Counted from the stretch's first letter, positions 41,500 through 50,209 are shown. The stretch: 56,916 nucleotides of DNA from Proteobacteria bacterium UBA7447 (GCA_002477475.1 DLPX01000004.1:72559-129474), one strand, 5' to 3'. Program-made: numbers and translations. Notes: generated by a model not told the origin, from the sequence alone.

Positions 41500-42534
41500 C
41501 TAAGAACTCATCAACGCCTTGACGAGTTCGGTTGCCCCGTCACGAACCGGATCAACAGCGAGTCGGCCGGTTTCATCCTGGATGGCTACAATCGCTTCCG
41601 CTGCCGCTTTGGCATCAAGGTGTGCCGTGTTAACCGCAATACCTGCGGTAACCGGCCGGGCAAAAGTGCCGCACGCAGAAGCTATGTCCTCATAGAGCTG
41701 GATGATGTCATTAAGCGGCGGCACCGCCACCGGCTCACCCACCGTATCAAGATGCGTCATCCCGGCACGATGGCACAACACCAGATGGGTCGGGCAGGAA
41801 CCGCGCATCAAGGGCAAGGTTGAGGTACTGCCCGGGTGTACGATCGATCCCTGGCCCTCAACGATGGCTAGCTCGGCATCGCCTGCCGCCATCACCATTT
41901 TCTCAACCGCGCCGCAGGCGTAATCCACCCGGATGGCATCAAGCGGTATGCCTTTTCCACTAATCAGGATGCCAATCTGCCCAGTGGCGAGAAAGTCAGC
42001 TCGAACTCCGTCCTCCAGCGCCGATTTCCAGATCTCAAGCCCCGCGGTCATCTTGCCCACGGCCATATCTGTCCCTACCAGCAGCGCACGTCGATTCTGA
42101 AGTCCGGCCGCCCGGGCCCAGGCGATGCCGAGATCCTGCGGCTCCTGACGGATATCCCAGATCCACTGCCCCGGGGAAAGCTCCGGGTAACGGGGGCCCA
42201 GATGCTCATGCAGCCCGTTAATGACACTCATACCGGCTGCGACCGCTTTATCCACCTCAGCAATCATTTCCGGAGGCAGTCGCCCCCCCGAAGGCGCCAT
42301 ACCCAGCACAAGCACCTCGCCACCCGCATCTGCCGCCTCGACCACTGACCCCATTACCGGCACATCGGGGCCAAAATCAAGCAGGTCCCGAGTGGTAAAG
42401 CCCTTGTGGTTGAAATCGACTGCACACGCCACGGGGTTGCGGGAATACCGAAGCACAGCGTGCCCCATCTTGCCGTTGAGTTTGTCGATCTGCTCAAAAA
42501 AATGAATGACGAGTTTTTGGTCAGGCTTCATCAT
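41500..42534 (-). CDS. dgcN: DUF1611/DgcN-family D-glutamate N-acetyltransferase
   Basis: A 344-residue DUF1611 protein. The N-terminal part has a DgcN-like domain (VLVLGMAPSGGRLPPEMIAEVDKAVAAGM), and the C-terminal P-loop-like domain has VGTDMAVGKMTAGLEIWKSA near residue 154 and FLATGQIGILISGKGIPLDA. DUF1611 proteins have been shown to act as DgcN, which acetylates D-glutamate from acetyl-CoA; DgcA then racemizes the product. The ATG overlaps the dgcA stop by 4 nt (ATGA), so the two are almost surely one operon. Assignment rests on family and pairing rather than active-site residues. Confidence 0.7.
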   Translation of the reverse strand: MMKPDQKLVIHFFEQIDKLNGKMGHAVLRYSRNPVACAVDFNHKGFTTRDLLDFGPDVPVMGSVVEAADAGGEVLVLGMAPSGGRLPPEMIAEVDKAVAAGMSVINGLHEHLGPRYPELSPGQWIWDIRQEPQDLGIAWARAAGLQNRRALLVGTDMAVGKMTAGLEIWKSALEDGVRADFLATGQIGILISGKGIPLDAIRVDYACGAVEKMVMAAGDAELAIVEGQGSIVHPGSTSTLPLMRGSCPTHLVLCHRAGMTHLDTVGEPVAVPPLNDIIQLYEDIASACGTFARPVTAGIAVNTAHLDAKAAAEAIVAIQDETGRLAVDPVRDGATELVKALMSS

Positions 42535-43571
42535 GTCAGTTCCACTCCGTGCCCGGGCGCTTGTGCCCGAACAGAAACCACCCCCTCATCCATCTCTAAT
42601 CCGCTTGCCGGATCCGGCAAGAGGTTGAGATGCGAATCAAGGTCAATATGATCGAAGAGCGCAGACAATGATGCGCCTGCACCAATCGCAACTGAAGACT
42701 CCCCCATGCAGCCGATCATGGTCTTAAGACCGTGTGCCCGCGCGGCCGCAACAACACGAAGCGCTTCGGTGATGCCGCCGCATTTCATCAACTTGAGGTT
42801 GACCCCGTCTACACAGTGCGCAAGGCGCGCCACATCCGTCGCAAAATTACAGGACTCATCGATGAAGATAGGGAGCACCCGATCCGCAAACAAGGCCGGC
42901 AGGTCCTCGTCCGCATCGTAATGCAGCGGTTGTTCAACATAATCACAGCCGCGCTCTTTCAGCCAGGCCATCATCCGATGCGCGCCAACCAGATCCCAAC
43001 CGCCGTTGGCATCCACCCGCATCGAGACACCCTTTCCGCTAGCGGCTTCCTGCACGGCGGCATACATGTCGCAATCGGCATCAAGGCCCTCGGGGCTGCC
43101 GAGTTTCACTTTGAGATAACGGGCTCCGGTGCGACTCACCACTTCCGGCACCCTTTCCCTGACCACTTCCGGCGGCAGGATTCCAATCGTCAATGACGTC
43201 GCAACACCTTTGTGCGGCAGACCGAGAATGCGATAAAGCGGCTGCTGTGAAGCCCGGGCGAGCCAGTCCCAAAGCGCCACATCAACGCCAGCCCAGGCAC
43301 AGGGTGCCACCCCGTTCTCACGGGCCAGTTTCCAGCCAGAAAAAGGGCTTTCTAGGGCCTCTGGATGAGTATCCAGAAAGCCGCGTATCTGGTCCTCACA
43401 GGCCTGTGCAGTATCGGCCCCGGTCAACCCACCCGGCGCACCCTCCCCGATGCCCGATACGCCGTCCTGGCTCACGGTTACAAAAAGATTCACCGAACCG
43501 GCGCTTTCGCCTCGGCTGATACGAAGCGGATAACGCTTTTTCAAAGCCACATGTTGATATTCAATATTCAG
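42531..43571 (-). CDS. dgcA: N-acetyl-D-glutamate racemase DgcA (dipeptide-epimerase-like enolase fold)
   Basis: An enolase-superfamily enzyme of about 346 residues. The acid-base Lys are in YLKVKLG (near residues 152-158) and VNLKLMKCGGITEAL; metal ligands are in RVDANGGWD, YVEQPL and FIDESCN. This is the dipeptide-epimerase/DgcA group; with DgcN it converts D-glutamate to N-acetyl-L-glutamate. The start is unusual. GTG 43550 has no ribosome site and would delete the first beta strand (LNIEYQHVALKKRYPL). CTG at 43571 has GGGAGGGAGGT 4 nt upstream and restores it. ATT 43565 is a weaker option. Confidence 0.75.
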   Translation of the reverse strand: MNIEYQHVALKKRYPLRISRGESAGSVNLFVTVSQDGVSGIGEGAPGGLTGADTAQACEDQIRGFLDTHPEALESPFSGWKLARENGVAPCAWAGVDVALWDWLARASQQPLYRILGLPHKGVATSLTIGILPPEVVRERVPEVVSRTGARYLKVKLGSPEGLDADCDMYAAVQEAASGKGVSMRVDANGGWDLVGAHRMMAWLKERGCDYVEQPLHYDADEDLPALFADRVLPIFIDESCNFATDVARLAHCVDGVNLKLMKCGGITEALRVVAAARAHGLKTMIGCMGESSVAIGAGASLSALFDHIDLDSHLNLLPDPASGLEMDEGVVSVRAQAPGHGVELT

Positions 43572-43648
43572 AGGTACCTCCCTCCCAAAAGAAGGCTGTG
43601 CTAAAAATCTCCTATAGCAAGCGGTGGATATTAGAGCGCCTTGCGCGC

Positions 43649-43679
43649 AAAAAAAAGCCTTCAGGGTATGTAACCCTGA
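43649..43679 (-). terminator. Rho-independent terminator after the FAH-family gene
   Basis: On the minus strand TCAGGGT, loop TACAT, then ACCCTGA is followed by AGGC and eight T. It lies 42 bp after the FAH-family stop, ahead of dgcA, and separates the two units. Confidence 0.85.
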
Positions 43680-43720
43680 CCACGCTTTAACCCCTAATCT
43701 TATTTATATGAAAAATTCGC

Positions 43721-44416
43721 TTACTGGACCTTAAGGCTCAGAGCACCTACGCCTTCGATCTCGGCGGCGAGGTCGTCACCACGCTGAACGGGGCCTACCC
43801 CTGAGGGGGTTCCGGTGAAAATCAGATCTCCGGGGCACAGAAGGAAAAAACGGGAAAGTTCACTGATGATCTCGGAGACTTTCCATATCATTTGGGAAAG
43901 GTCTCCTGACTGGGCCAGTGCGCCATTCTTGCTGAGACGAATTGCCCCGGCCTGCGGGTGACCCACACTGTCTGCAGGAAAAATAGCCGAGCACGGCGCT
44001 GACTGCTCAAACGCTTTGCCGATCTCCCAGGGGCGACCCTGGCGTTTCATCTCACCCTGCAGGTCACGCCGCGTCATATCCAGACCCACCGCATATCCAA
44101 ATACGCAGTCAAGCGCCTCTTCTGCGGCAATGTCGCTGCCGCCTGATTTAAGGCCCACGACCAGTTCGATTTCGTGCTGCACATCATCGCTCAGCGGGGG
44201 ATAAGTAAAGGGACGATTCACCAGCAGATTGTCTGGGTTTTTCTGAAAGAAAAAAGGTGCCTCACGACCCGAATCGTGCCCCATCTCCACCGCGTGTGCC
44301 GCGTAGTTACGGCCCACACAATAAATCCGATGCACCGGAAAGACTTCTTCTGACTGGGCCACGGGCAACACCGCGGCGTCAGGCGTAGAAACAGCTTTGG
44401 CAACGGTCTTGGTCAT
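43721..44416 (-). CDS. Fumarylacetoacetate hydrolase family protein
   Basis: A 231-residue FAH-fold enzyme. Features are YCVGRNYAAHAVEMG near residues 31-45, HEIELVVGLKSGG near 82-94 (metal-binding Glu pair), VGLDMTRRDLQ near 110-120, and GDLIFTGTPSGVGPV near 200-214, typical of acylpyruvate/fumarylpyruvate hydrolases. ATG 44416 has AGGAG 9 nt upstream. Substrate unknown. It is divergent from glpK. Confidence 0.85.
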   Translation of the reverse strand: MTKTVAKAVSTPDAAVLPVAQSEEVFPVHRIYCVGRNYAAHAVEMGHDSGREAPFFFQKNPDNLLVNRPFTYPPLSDDVQHEIELVVGLKSGGSDIAAEEALDCVFGYAVGLDMTRRDLQGEMKRQGRPWEIGKAFEQSAPCSAIFPADSVGHPQAGAIRLSKNGALAQSGDLSQMIWKVSEIISELSRFFLLCPGDLIFTGTPSGVGPVQRGDDLAAEIEGVGALSLKVQ

Positions 44417-44528
44417 CAATGTTTACTCCTGATTTAACACTCCCGCAAAATCAATCTCGTGGATCGATCAAGGGAACAAGCTCATTCTACCGGTCACGAG
44501 CGAACGGGTTTTGGGCCAATCATCCCAA

Positions 44529-44576
44529 GGTGGTGCCCCGGGCGCCGTATCCGATAGGATAGGTCGGGAGACCACC
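44529..44576 (+). promoter_or_regulatory. Stacked hairpin in the glpK leader
   Basis: Three nested complementary pairs lie in order: GGTGGT with ACCACC (outermost), CCCG with CGGG, and TATCC with GGATA around a GATA loop. Together they could form a long imperfect hairpin ending 24 bases before the glpK ATG, which itself has no clear ribosome site. No T-run follows. It may be a leader RNA structure or an operator. Confidence 0.35.
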
Positions 44577-44599
44577 ACCACGCATTTACGCTTGCCGCC

Positions 44600-46093
44600 A
44601 TGACCACCTCGATTCTTGCGATTGACCAGGGGACAACGAGTTCCCGCGCGATTGTCTTTGATGCGCAAGGCCAAGCGCTGCATGTTGCCCAGCAGGAGTT
44701 CGCCCAGCACTACCCGGCTGACGGCTGGGTCGAGCACGATCCGGAAGAAATCTGGTCTTCCGTGCTTGGTGTGACTAAAAATGTTCTGTCACAAATGGAC
44801 GGATCCCCTGCCGCCATCGGCATTACCAACCAGCGTGAGACAACGGTTGTGTGGGACCGTAACAGCGGGCAGCCAATCTATAACGCCATTGTCTGGCAGG
44901 ACCGGCGTACAGCCGATTTTTGCGCATCCTTAAGAAGCGAGGGACATGAAACGGATATCACGGCACGCACCGGACTGCTGCTGGATCCGTATTTTTCAGC
45001 GAGCAAGATTGCGTGGATACTTGATCATGTCGAGGGTGCCAGGGAACGCGCCGTATCGGGCGAGCTTGCTTTTGGCACGATCGACACCTTTTTGCTGTGG
45101 CGCCTAACGGGCGGCCGGGCACATGCGACAGATGCCACCAATGCCTCGCGCACTGCGCTTTTTAATATTCACAAGCAGTGCTGGGATAACGCACTGCTCG
45201 ATCTTTTTCGCGTACCTGACGCGATTCTGCCCAAGGTAATGGATACGGCCGATGACTTCGGGCTCACTGAAAAAAATATCCTGGGCGCATCGATCCCAGT
45301 CGGGGCACTCGTCGGCGATCAACAGGCTGCACTGGTGGGCCAAGGCTGCCTAACGAGAGGGATGCTCAAGAGCACTTACGGCACTGGATGCTTTGCGATG
45401 TTGAACACGGGTGAAAGCGCCTACGACTCACGCCATCGTCTGCTCTCGACCGTGGGCTATCGCCTTGGCGGCAAAACCACTTTTGCCCTTGAGGGCTCGA
45501 TCTTCATGGCGGGCGCGAGCGTCCAGTGGCTGAGGGATACCGTGGGACTAGTGCAATCTGCCGATGAGAGTGCGGTGCTTGCGGCTAGTCTTGAATCAAA
45601 CGACGGGGTCTATCTTGTCCCTGCCTTTACCGGCCTTGGTGCGCCACACTGGAATCCCCACGCCCGGGGCACCCTGCTTGGCATGACCCGCGACACGGGA
45701 CCTGCCCACATTGCACGGGCTGTGCTGGAGGCGGTGTGCTATCAGAGTTACGAACTCCTTGAGGCGATGGCCGATGATGTCGGCGAAGACATCGAGATGC
45801 TGCGGATAGACGGAGGGATGGCAAATAATGACTGGCTGGCCCAGTACCTTGCCGACATCACCCGAACTCCCGTTGCCCGGCCCGCTTTTCTGGAAACCAC
45901 CGCACTTGGTGCGGCACGCCTTGCCGGTCTTCAGGCAGGAGTCTTTGATGATCTCAACGCCCTGCAGGAGGCGTGGATCGCCGACCAAACGTTCGATCCA
46001 TCGATGAGCGACAGCCGACGCCGGACTCTGCTGTCCACCTGGCGACGCGCCGTCAGAGCCGCGATCGCTTTTTCCGAAAAAACCGGCGACTGA
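44600..46093 (+). CDS. glpK: Glycerol kinase
   Basis: A 497-residue FGGY kinase making glycerol 3-phosphate. N-terminal LAIDQGTTSSRAIVFD (ATP/Mg), QRETTVVWDRNSGQPIYNAIVWQDRRT near residues 78-104, GDQQAALVGQGCLTRGMLKSTYGTGCF near 237-263, and LRIDGGMANNDWLAQYLADI near 400-420 are present. Length matches the family (about 495-502). No glpF or glpD is adjacent, so the gene stands alone. Downstream it converges on a GMC oxidoreductase. Confidence 0.96.
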   Translation: MTTSILAIDQGTTSSRAIVFDAQGQALHVAQQEFAQHYPADGWVEHDPEEIWSSVLGVTKNVLSQMDGSPAAIGITNQRETTVVWDRNSGQPIYNAIVWQDRRTADFCASLRSEGHETDITARTGLLLDPYFSASKIAWILDHVEGARERAVSGELAFGTIDTFLLWRLTGGRAHATDATNASRTALFNIHKQCWDNALLDLFRVPDAILPKVMDTADDFGLTEKNILGASIPVGALVGDQQAALVGQGCLTRGMLKSTYGTGCFAMLNTGESAYDSRHRLLSTVGYRLGGKTTFALEGSIFMAGASVQWLRDTVGLVQSADESAVLAASLESNDGVYLVPAFTGLGAPHWNPHARGTLLGMTRDTGPAHIARAVLEAVCYQSYELLEAMADDVGEDIEMLRIDGGMANNDWLAQYLADITRTPVARPAFLETTALGAARLAGLQAGVFDDLNALQEAWIADQTFDPSMSDSRRRTLLSTWRRAVRAAIAFSEKTGD

Positions 46094-46115
46094 TATCTGG
46101 GGCTTCGCGCCCTGT

Positions 46116-47711
46116 TCAGCTTTTCGCTTCGGCCAGAATAAGATCCGAGGCCTTCTCCGCAATCATCACTGCCGGGGCATGCGTGTTGCCGGAAACGAGC
46201 GTCGGCATGATTGAGCAGTCCACCACCCGAAGGCCCAATACCCCCCGTACTTTGAGCGCTGAATCCACTACCGCTGCATCATCTGATCCCATTCGACAAG
46301 TTCCCGAAGGATGAAAAATAGTCACGCCGGTATCGCAGGCAAATTCCAGCAAAGCCACGTCTGACTGCACCTGCTCTCCCGGCAGGTATTCGGTTTCAAT
46401 GTACTGCGACAAAGCGGGTTTCTCTGCGATCCTGCGCGCCACTCGCAGCGCATCGACGACGGTTCTACGGTCATGCTCAGTTGAGAGATAGCCTGGGTGA
46501 ATCTCAGGGCGCGCCATCGGATCAGCACTCTTGATCGAGAGATAGCCTCGACTGGTTGGGCGCAACTGACAGACAGAAGCCGTAAATCCGGGAAAGTCGT
46601 GTAGGGGTGCGCCCGGAAGATCAGCCGAAAGCGCAGCGAAATGAAATTGGATATCGGGTCGGTCGATATCAGAACGGGTTCTCAGGAACGCGCCTGCCTG
46701 ATTGATCCCCACCGCCATAGGTCCTGAGCGCTGGAAAACATACTGCATCCCCATACGCATCTTCCGCCAGAGACTGCGCATGTCATCGTTAACGGTGAGC
46801 GGCTGGTTGCAGCGGTGAATCACCCGCACCTGAAGATGATCCTGCAGGTTTTGACCTACAGACGGGCGATCAACCATCACATCGATATCATGACGCTTTA
46901 AAAGATCAGCATCGCCAATACCGGATAACTGCAGAACCTGGGGCGACTGGAGCGCGCCTGCACTCAGAACCACCTCACGCCTTGCGGTAACCGTTTTCTC
47001 CTGACCCCCCTGGCGAAACACCACCGACTCTGCCCGTCTTCCGGCAAAGCCCACCCGACAGACATGGGCATCAGTCTCAATAAAGAGGTTAGCCCGTCCT
47101 TTGGCAGGCTTTAGATATCCGGTTGCGCTGGAACAGCGTCTGCCGCGCCACGTTGTCAGTTGATAAGGGCCAGCCCCTTCCTGGCTCTCGCCATTGAAAT
47201 CCGGATTTGAGGGATAACCCGCCTCGACACAGGCATCAATAAAGGCGCGGGCCAAGGTATTCGGATTGCCGACATCCGAAACACCCTGGGGTCCACTGTC
47301 TCCGTGAAAATGGTCTTGTCCTCTTTCGTTTCGCTCGGAACGAATAAAGTACGGCAGCACCTCCTGCCACGACCAGCCGGAATTCCCCAGCGCCGCCCAG
47401 TGCTCGTAGTCTTCGGGCTGCCCGCGCACATAGATGAGGCCATTGATCGCACTGGAGCCGCCCAGCACCTTGCCGCGGGGCCAGTAAATCGACCGGCCGT
47501 TCATGCCGGGATCAGGCTCGGTGTAATAACGCCAGTTGTATTTCGGATGAAACATCGTCTTGGCGTAACCAATCGGAATGTGCAGCCACGGATAGCGGTC
47601 CCGAGGCCCTGCCTCCAGCAGCAATACCCGATACCGGCCGTTTTCCGATAAGCGATTTGCCAGGACACAACCTGCCGAGCCTGCACCTACAACAACGTAA
47701 TCGAATTCCAT
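46116..47711 (-). CDS. GMC-family FAD oxidoreductase (choline dehydrogenase-like)
   Basis: A 531-residue glucose-methanol-choline oxidoreductase. FAD-binding DYVVVGAGSAGCVLANRLSE near residues 4-23, GKVLGGSSAINGLIYVRG near 80-97 (GMC signature 1), and GALQSPQVLQLSGIG near 252-266 (signature 2) are clear. The active-site His is in FHPSGTCRMGSD near 463. It is similar in length to choline and alkanol dehydrogenases. A monohaem cytochrome c gene lies 75 bp upstream on the same strand and could be its electron acceptor. Substrate unknown. Confidence 0.9.
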   Translation of the reverse strand: MEFDYVVVGAGSAGCVLANRLSENGRYRVLLLEAGPRDRYPWLHIPIGYAKTMFHPKYNWRYYTEPDPGMNGRSIYWPRGKVLGGSSAINGLIYVRGQPEDYEHWAALGNSGWSWQEVLPYFIRSERNERGQDHFHGDSGPQGVSDVGNPNTLARAFIDACVEAGYPSNPDFNGESQEGAGPYQLTTWRGRRCSSATGYLKPAKGRANLFIETDAHVCRVGFAGRRAESVVFRQGGQEKTVTARREVVLSAGALQSPQVLQLSGIGDADLLKRHDIDVMVDRPSVGQNLQDHLQVRVIHRCNQPLTVNDDMRSLWRKMRMGMQYVFQRSGPMAVGINQAGAFLRTRSDIDRPDIQFHFAALSADLPGAPLHDFPGFTASVCQLRPTSRGYLSIKSADPMARPEIHPGYLSTEHDRRTVVDALRVARRIAEKPALSQYIETEYLPGEQVQSDVALLEFACDTGVTIFHPSGTCRMGSDDAAVVDSALKVRGVLGLRVVDCSIMPTLVSGNTHAPAVMIAEKASDLILAEAKS

Positions 47712-47786
47712 TGGTGGGCTGTCAGAAAAACGTCAGCATACTGCGCCGGTGCGCTGCAGTAGTTTTGCTCACCTGATCAGCCAGCG

Positions 47787-48104
47787 CTAGTCGGTCTCAA
47801 ACTGGTAGTAAGACTCGTTGAGGTAAGCGACGATGTCGTCTATCTCGTACTCGTTTAGGTCCACGTTGATCTGCTCATTACAGAAAGCAACCTGCCCCAT
47901 CAGGCCCTCGATGCTGTTGACCCGGCGCTCACTTCGAAGATAGATAGCGCTGCCGTCTCCGCCAAACATGCTGACATGGCAGCCCAGGCAAAACTGATCA
48001 TGCAGTGGGCCGCCGTCTTCGGCCTCACCTGCAAGCAGAGCCAAGACGGGAAGCGATACGACGAGCAGGACGAGAGTGGCAAATCGTTGATAAGCTCTTT
48101 TCAT
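47787..48104 (-). CDS. Small periplasmic monohaem cytochrome c
   Basis: A 105-residue protein. A signal peptide (RFATLVLLVVSLPVLALLAG) is followed by one haem motif, FCLGCHVSMFGG. A C-terminal segment RVNSIEGLMGQVAFCNEQIN and IDDIVAYLNESYYQFE resembles class I-like small cytochromes whose conserved end is a Tyr-rich helix. Met residues in SMFGG or GLMGQ are candidate axial ligands. ATG 48104 has AGGA 9 nt upstream. It sits between allA and the GMC gene on one strand. Confidence 0.8.
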   Translation of the reverse strand: MKRAYQRFATLVLLVVSLPVLALLAGEAEDGGPLHDQFCLGCHVSMFGGDGSAIYLRSERRVNSIEGLMGQVAFCNEQINVDLNEYEIDDIVAYLNESYYQFETD

Positions 48105-48174
48105 TGGGTATGTCCTGGTTAACACGGCAACCCCATCATTATCGTCTATCGGTGAGCACCGGGTGGGTGCCAGC

Positions 48175-48672
48175 CTAACCGAGCGATATCAAGACTGACT
48201 GATCCAGGCCCTGCTCGACGAGATTGTCGCCTTTGCCGCCCCGGTCGACGACTAAAAAATCCTGCTGAACCAGTACCAACAGCGGATGGTGCCAGGTTCC
48301 CGGTTGGAAGTTCACCCCCTGATTGCCGTTCGCGCTGAAGACAGTGATATCGCCGGCGCTGACCTGGTCTGATGTCTGGGCAACCGCAACCAGATAGGCG
48401 TGCTGCTGAAGCGGCATGAAGAGTTGTGAGCCGAGGGGGTGTTTTTCCATCATGGAAAGAGTCAACGGCTCAGGGTACGGCGAGGCTCGAAAGATATTGA
48501 CCAGCGGATAACCCTCTCCGAAAGCCACGTCAACACGAGCAAGATCGTGAAAGCGCTGGGATGTCCCCTGGTTGATATTGATAACCGTGTCGGATCGCGC
48601 CTCGATCACATCCCCAAACGCCGCAAAAGCTTCTGCGGTCAAGGGCTGTGGTGTTAATGAAAGAGCTTGCAT
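48175..48672 (-). CDS. allA: Ureidoglycolate lyase
   Basis: A 165-residue cupin-like lyase that splits ureidoglycolate to glyoxylate and urea, the last step of the visible pathway. LTAEAFAAFGDVIEA opens the protein, and MEKHPLGSQLFMPLQQHAYLVAVA near residues 72-95 and GVNFQPGTWHHPLLVL near 119-134 match AllA. I take ATG 48672, 1 bp after the alc stop; a TTG at 48693 overlapping alc is less likely. It is the last of four coupled genes puuE-uraD-alc-allA. Confidence 0.92.
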   Translation of the reverse strand: MQALSLTPQPLTAEAFAAFGDVIEARSDTVININQGTSQRFHDLARVDVAFGEGYPLVNIFRASPYPEPLTLSMMEKHPLGSQLFMPLQQHAYLVAVAQTSDQVSAGDITVFSANGNQGVNFQPGTWHHPLLVLVQQDFLVVDRGGKGDNLVEQGLDQSVLISLG

Positions 48673-48673
48673 C

Positions 48674-49681
48674 TTAGCGCTGAGGTTTTCCAAACACTCT
48701 AAAGCGGCTCACTCCGCCATCGGGGAAGATATTGAGCCGCAGACAGTTGACCGACCCGACATCATTGAGTGCATCCGCTTCAAAAAAATGCTGGGCATCC
48801 ATTTCGAGTTTGGATGGGGACAAAAGTTCCGGCCAGTCACCCGCTTGCCCGCTCAAGGCAGCATCATCCAGACCTTCAACCAGGGCTGCCTGAACCGAAC
48901 AGCGGTCCGGATAGTTCCCTTTAAAGTGGGCTGTATCGACCTCGATCTTTTCGATCACACCAGGCGCACCCAGGCGCACCAGTATCCAATCATTCCCGGC
49001 CTCGCGGCGGCGACGGGTTTCCCAACCATCGCCCATGTTCACCCCTCGCCCGTCGGTCAGGATCACCCAGGGGTTGCCGTAGTGCGCATCATTAAAGCCG
49101 GCAATCCGCCCACCGTTAATGATCGCCGAAAGTTCCGCCGGAGTGTTCTCATCCATCCGGCTCCAATCCGGCAGCGGCTCGCCATAAACCCGCAGGCGCG
49201 CAACCCCTCCGTCTGGAAAGATATTCAGGCGAAGGTGCCTGGCCGGGGTGTCATCTGAGATCTCAAGATAATGGTGGCTATCCGGCCCAAGATCAGTGGG
49301 TCCAAGGATCTCGCGCCATTGAAGGTCTTCCGGACGAGTCTCCACCGGCGCGTCCGCGGCTTCGAGCGAGGCACCTGGCGGATAGTTGCCCGTGAAATGC
49401 CGGGTATCGATATCCAACCCGCGGATCACTCCCCGCGTGCCCAGTCTCACAATGACGTGGTCATGACCCCCACCACGGCGGCGGCGACTCTCCCAACCAT
49501 CCATCCACTTGCCATGATCGTCAAACTTGTCAGGGATAAATACCGGGTCGTTATCCTGCAGCATGCGCTCCATGGGAGCAAAGAAATCATCACTGCAGGA
49601 AAGCGTTTCTGCCCCGAGGCGGGATGCCGCAAGATTTACCAGGTGGCGGGCAAATGCCGGAACGTCATTGTTGTCGGTCAT
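48674..49681 (-). CDS. alc: Allantoicase
   Basis: A 335-residue enzyme hydrolysing allantoate to ureidoglycolate and urea. Two homologous galactose-binding-like repeats are obvious: RGGGHDHVIVRLGTRGVIRG and later EAGNDWILVRLGAPGVIEK; DTRHFTGNYPPG and DTAHFKGNYPDR; LRLNIFPDGGVARLRVYGEP and LRLNIFPDGGVSRFRVFGKP. This internal duplication is the allantoicase signature. Length matches the family. It starts 6 bp after uraD and ends 1 bp before allA. Confidence 0.96.
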   Translation of the reverse strand: MTDNNDVPAFARHLVNLAASRLGAETLSCSDDFFAPMERMLQDNDPVFIPDKFDDHGKWMDGWESRRRRGGGHDHVIVRLGTRGVIRGLDIDTRHFTGNYPPGASLEAADAPVETRPEDLQWREILGPTDLGPDSHHYLEISDDTPARHLRLNIFPDGGVARLRVYGEPLPDWSRMDENTPAELSAIINGGRIAGFNDAHYGNPWVILTDGRGVNMGDGWETRRRREAGNDWILVRLGAPGVIEKIEVDTAHFKGNYPDRCSVQAALVEGLDDAALSGQAGDWPELLSPSKLEMDAQHFFEADALNDVGSVNCLRLNIFPDGGVSRFRVFGKPQR

Positions 49682-49687
49682 AACCGG

Positions 49688-50209
49688 TCAGGTCCTTATT
49701 TGGGCAAACACATCGTCAATGCGAAGGCGGGCGATCCGGTGCACCTGGCTCAGCGCCTCATTGAACTCAGTATCCTGATCATGTTCCACACGCTGGCGGA
49801 ACCGGTCAAGAATCCCTGCCCGGTCAAGACCCCGGACCGCCACAATAAACGGGAAACCAAATTTCTCTGAATAGCGGGTGTTGAGCTCTGTGAATGCACT
49901 AAACTCCTCTGGCGTGCACTGATCAAGGCCCGCGCCGGCCTGCTCGGCGGACGAGGCAGCCGTAAGACCGCCCGATACCGCAAGCCGCCCGGCAAGATCG
50001 GGGTGTGCCCGCAGCAGCAGCCGCTGAGGCTCCTGGCCTGCCTGATCCACCACCTCCCTCATGGCTGACGACAAACCCGATGGGGTATCCGTCAGCGGAC
50101 CCAGACCCGTATCAAATACCTGTTCGGCAATCCAGGGGGAGTGCTCATAAACCCCGCCGAAGTGCTCCAAAAAGGCAGCGCGATCCATCTCACTCACACG
50201 CCCGGTCAC
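49688..50209 (-). CDS. uraD: OHCU decarboxylase
   Basis: A 173-residue enzyme decarboxylating 2-oxo-4-hydroxy-4-carboxy-5-ureidoimidazoline to (S)-allantoin. AFLEHFGGVYEHSPWIAEQ lies near residues 12-30 and LLLRAHPDLAGRLAVSGGLT near 63-82, where the His of HPDLAG is catalytic. NTRYSEKFGFPFIVAVRGLD follows near 110-129. GTG 50209 overlaps the puuE stop by 4 nt (GTGA); ATG 50188 is an alternative. Confidence 0.94.
   Translation of the reverse strand: MTGRVSEMDRAAFLEHFGGVYEHSPWIAEQVFDTGLGPLTDTPSGLSSAMREVVDQAGQEPQRLLLRAHPDLAGRLAVSGGLTAASSAEQAGAGLDQCTPEEFSAFTELNTRYSEKFGFPFIVAVRGLDRAGILDRFRQRVEHDQDTEFNEALSQVHRIARLRIDDVFAQIRT

Noticed and set aside
46094..46115. Possible terminator between glpK and the GMC gene
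   Set aside because: Only a short GGGC/GCCC match with no T-run.
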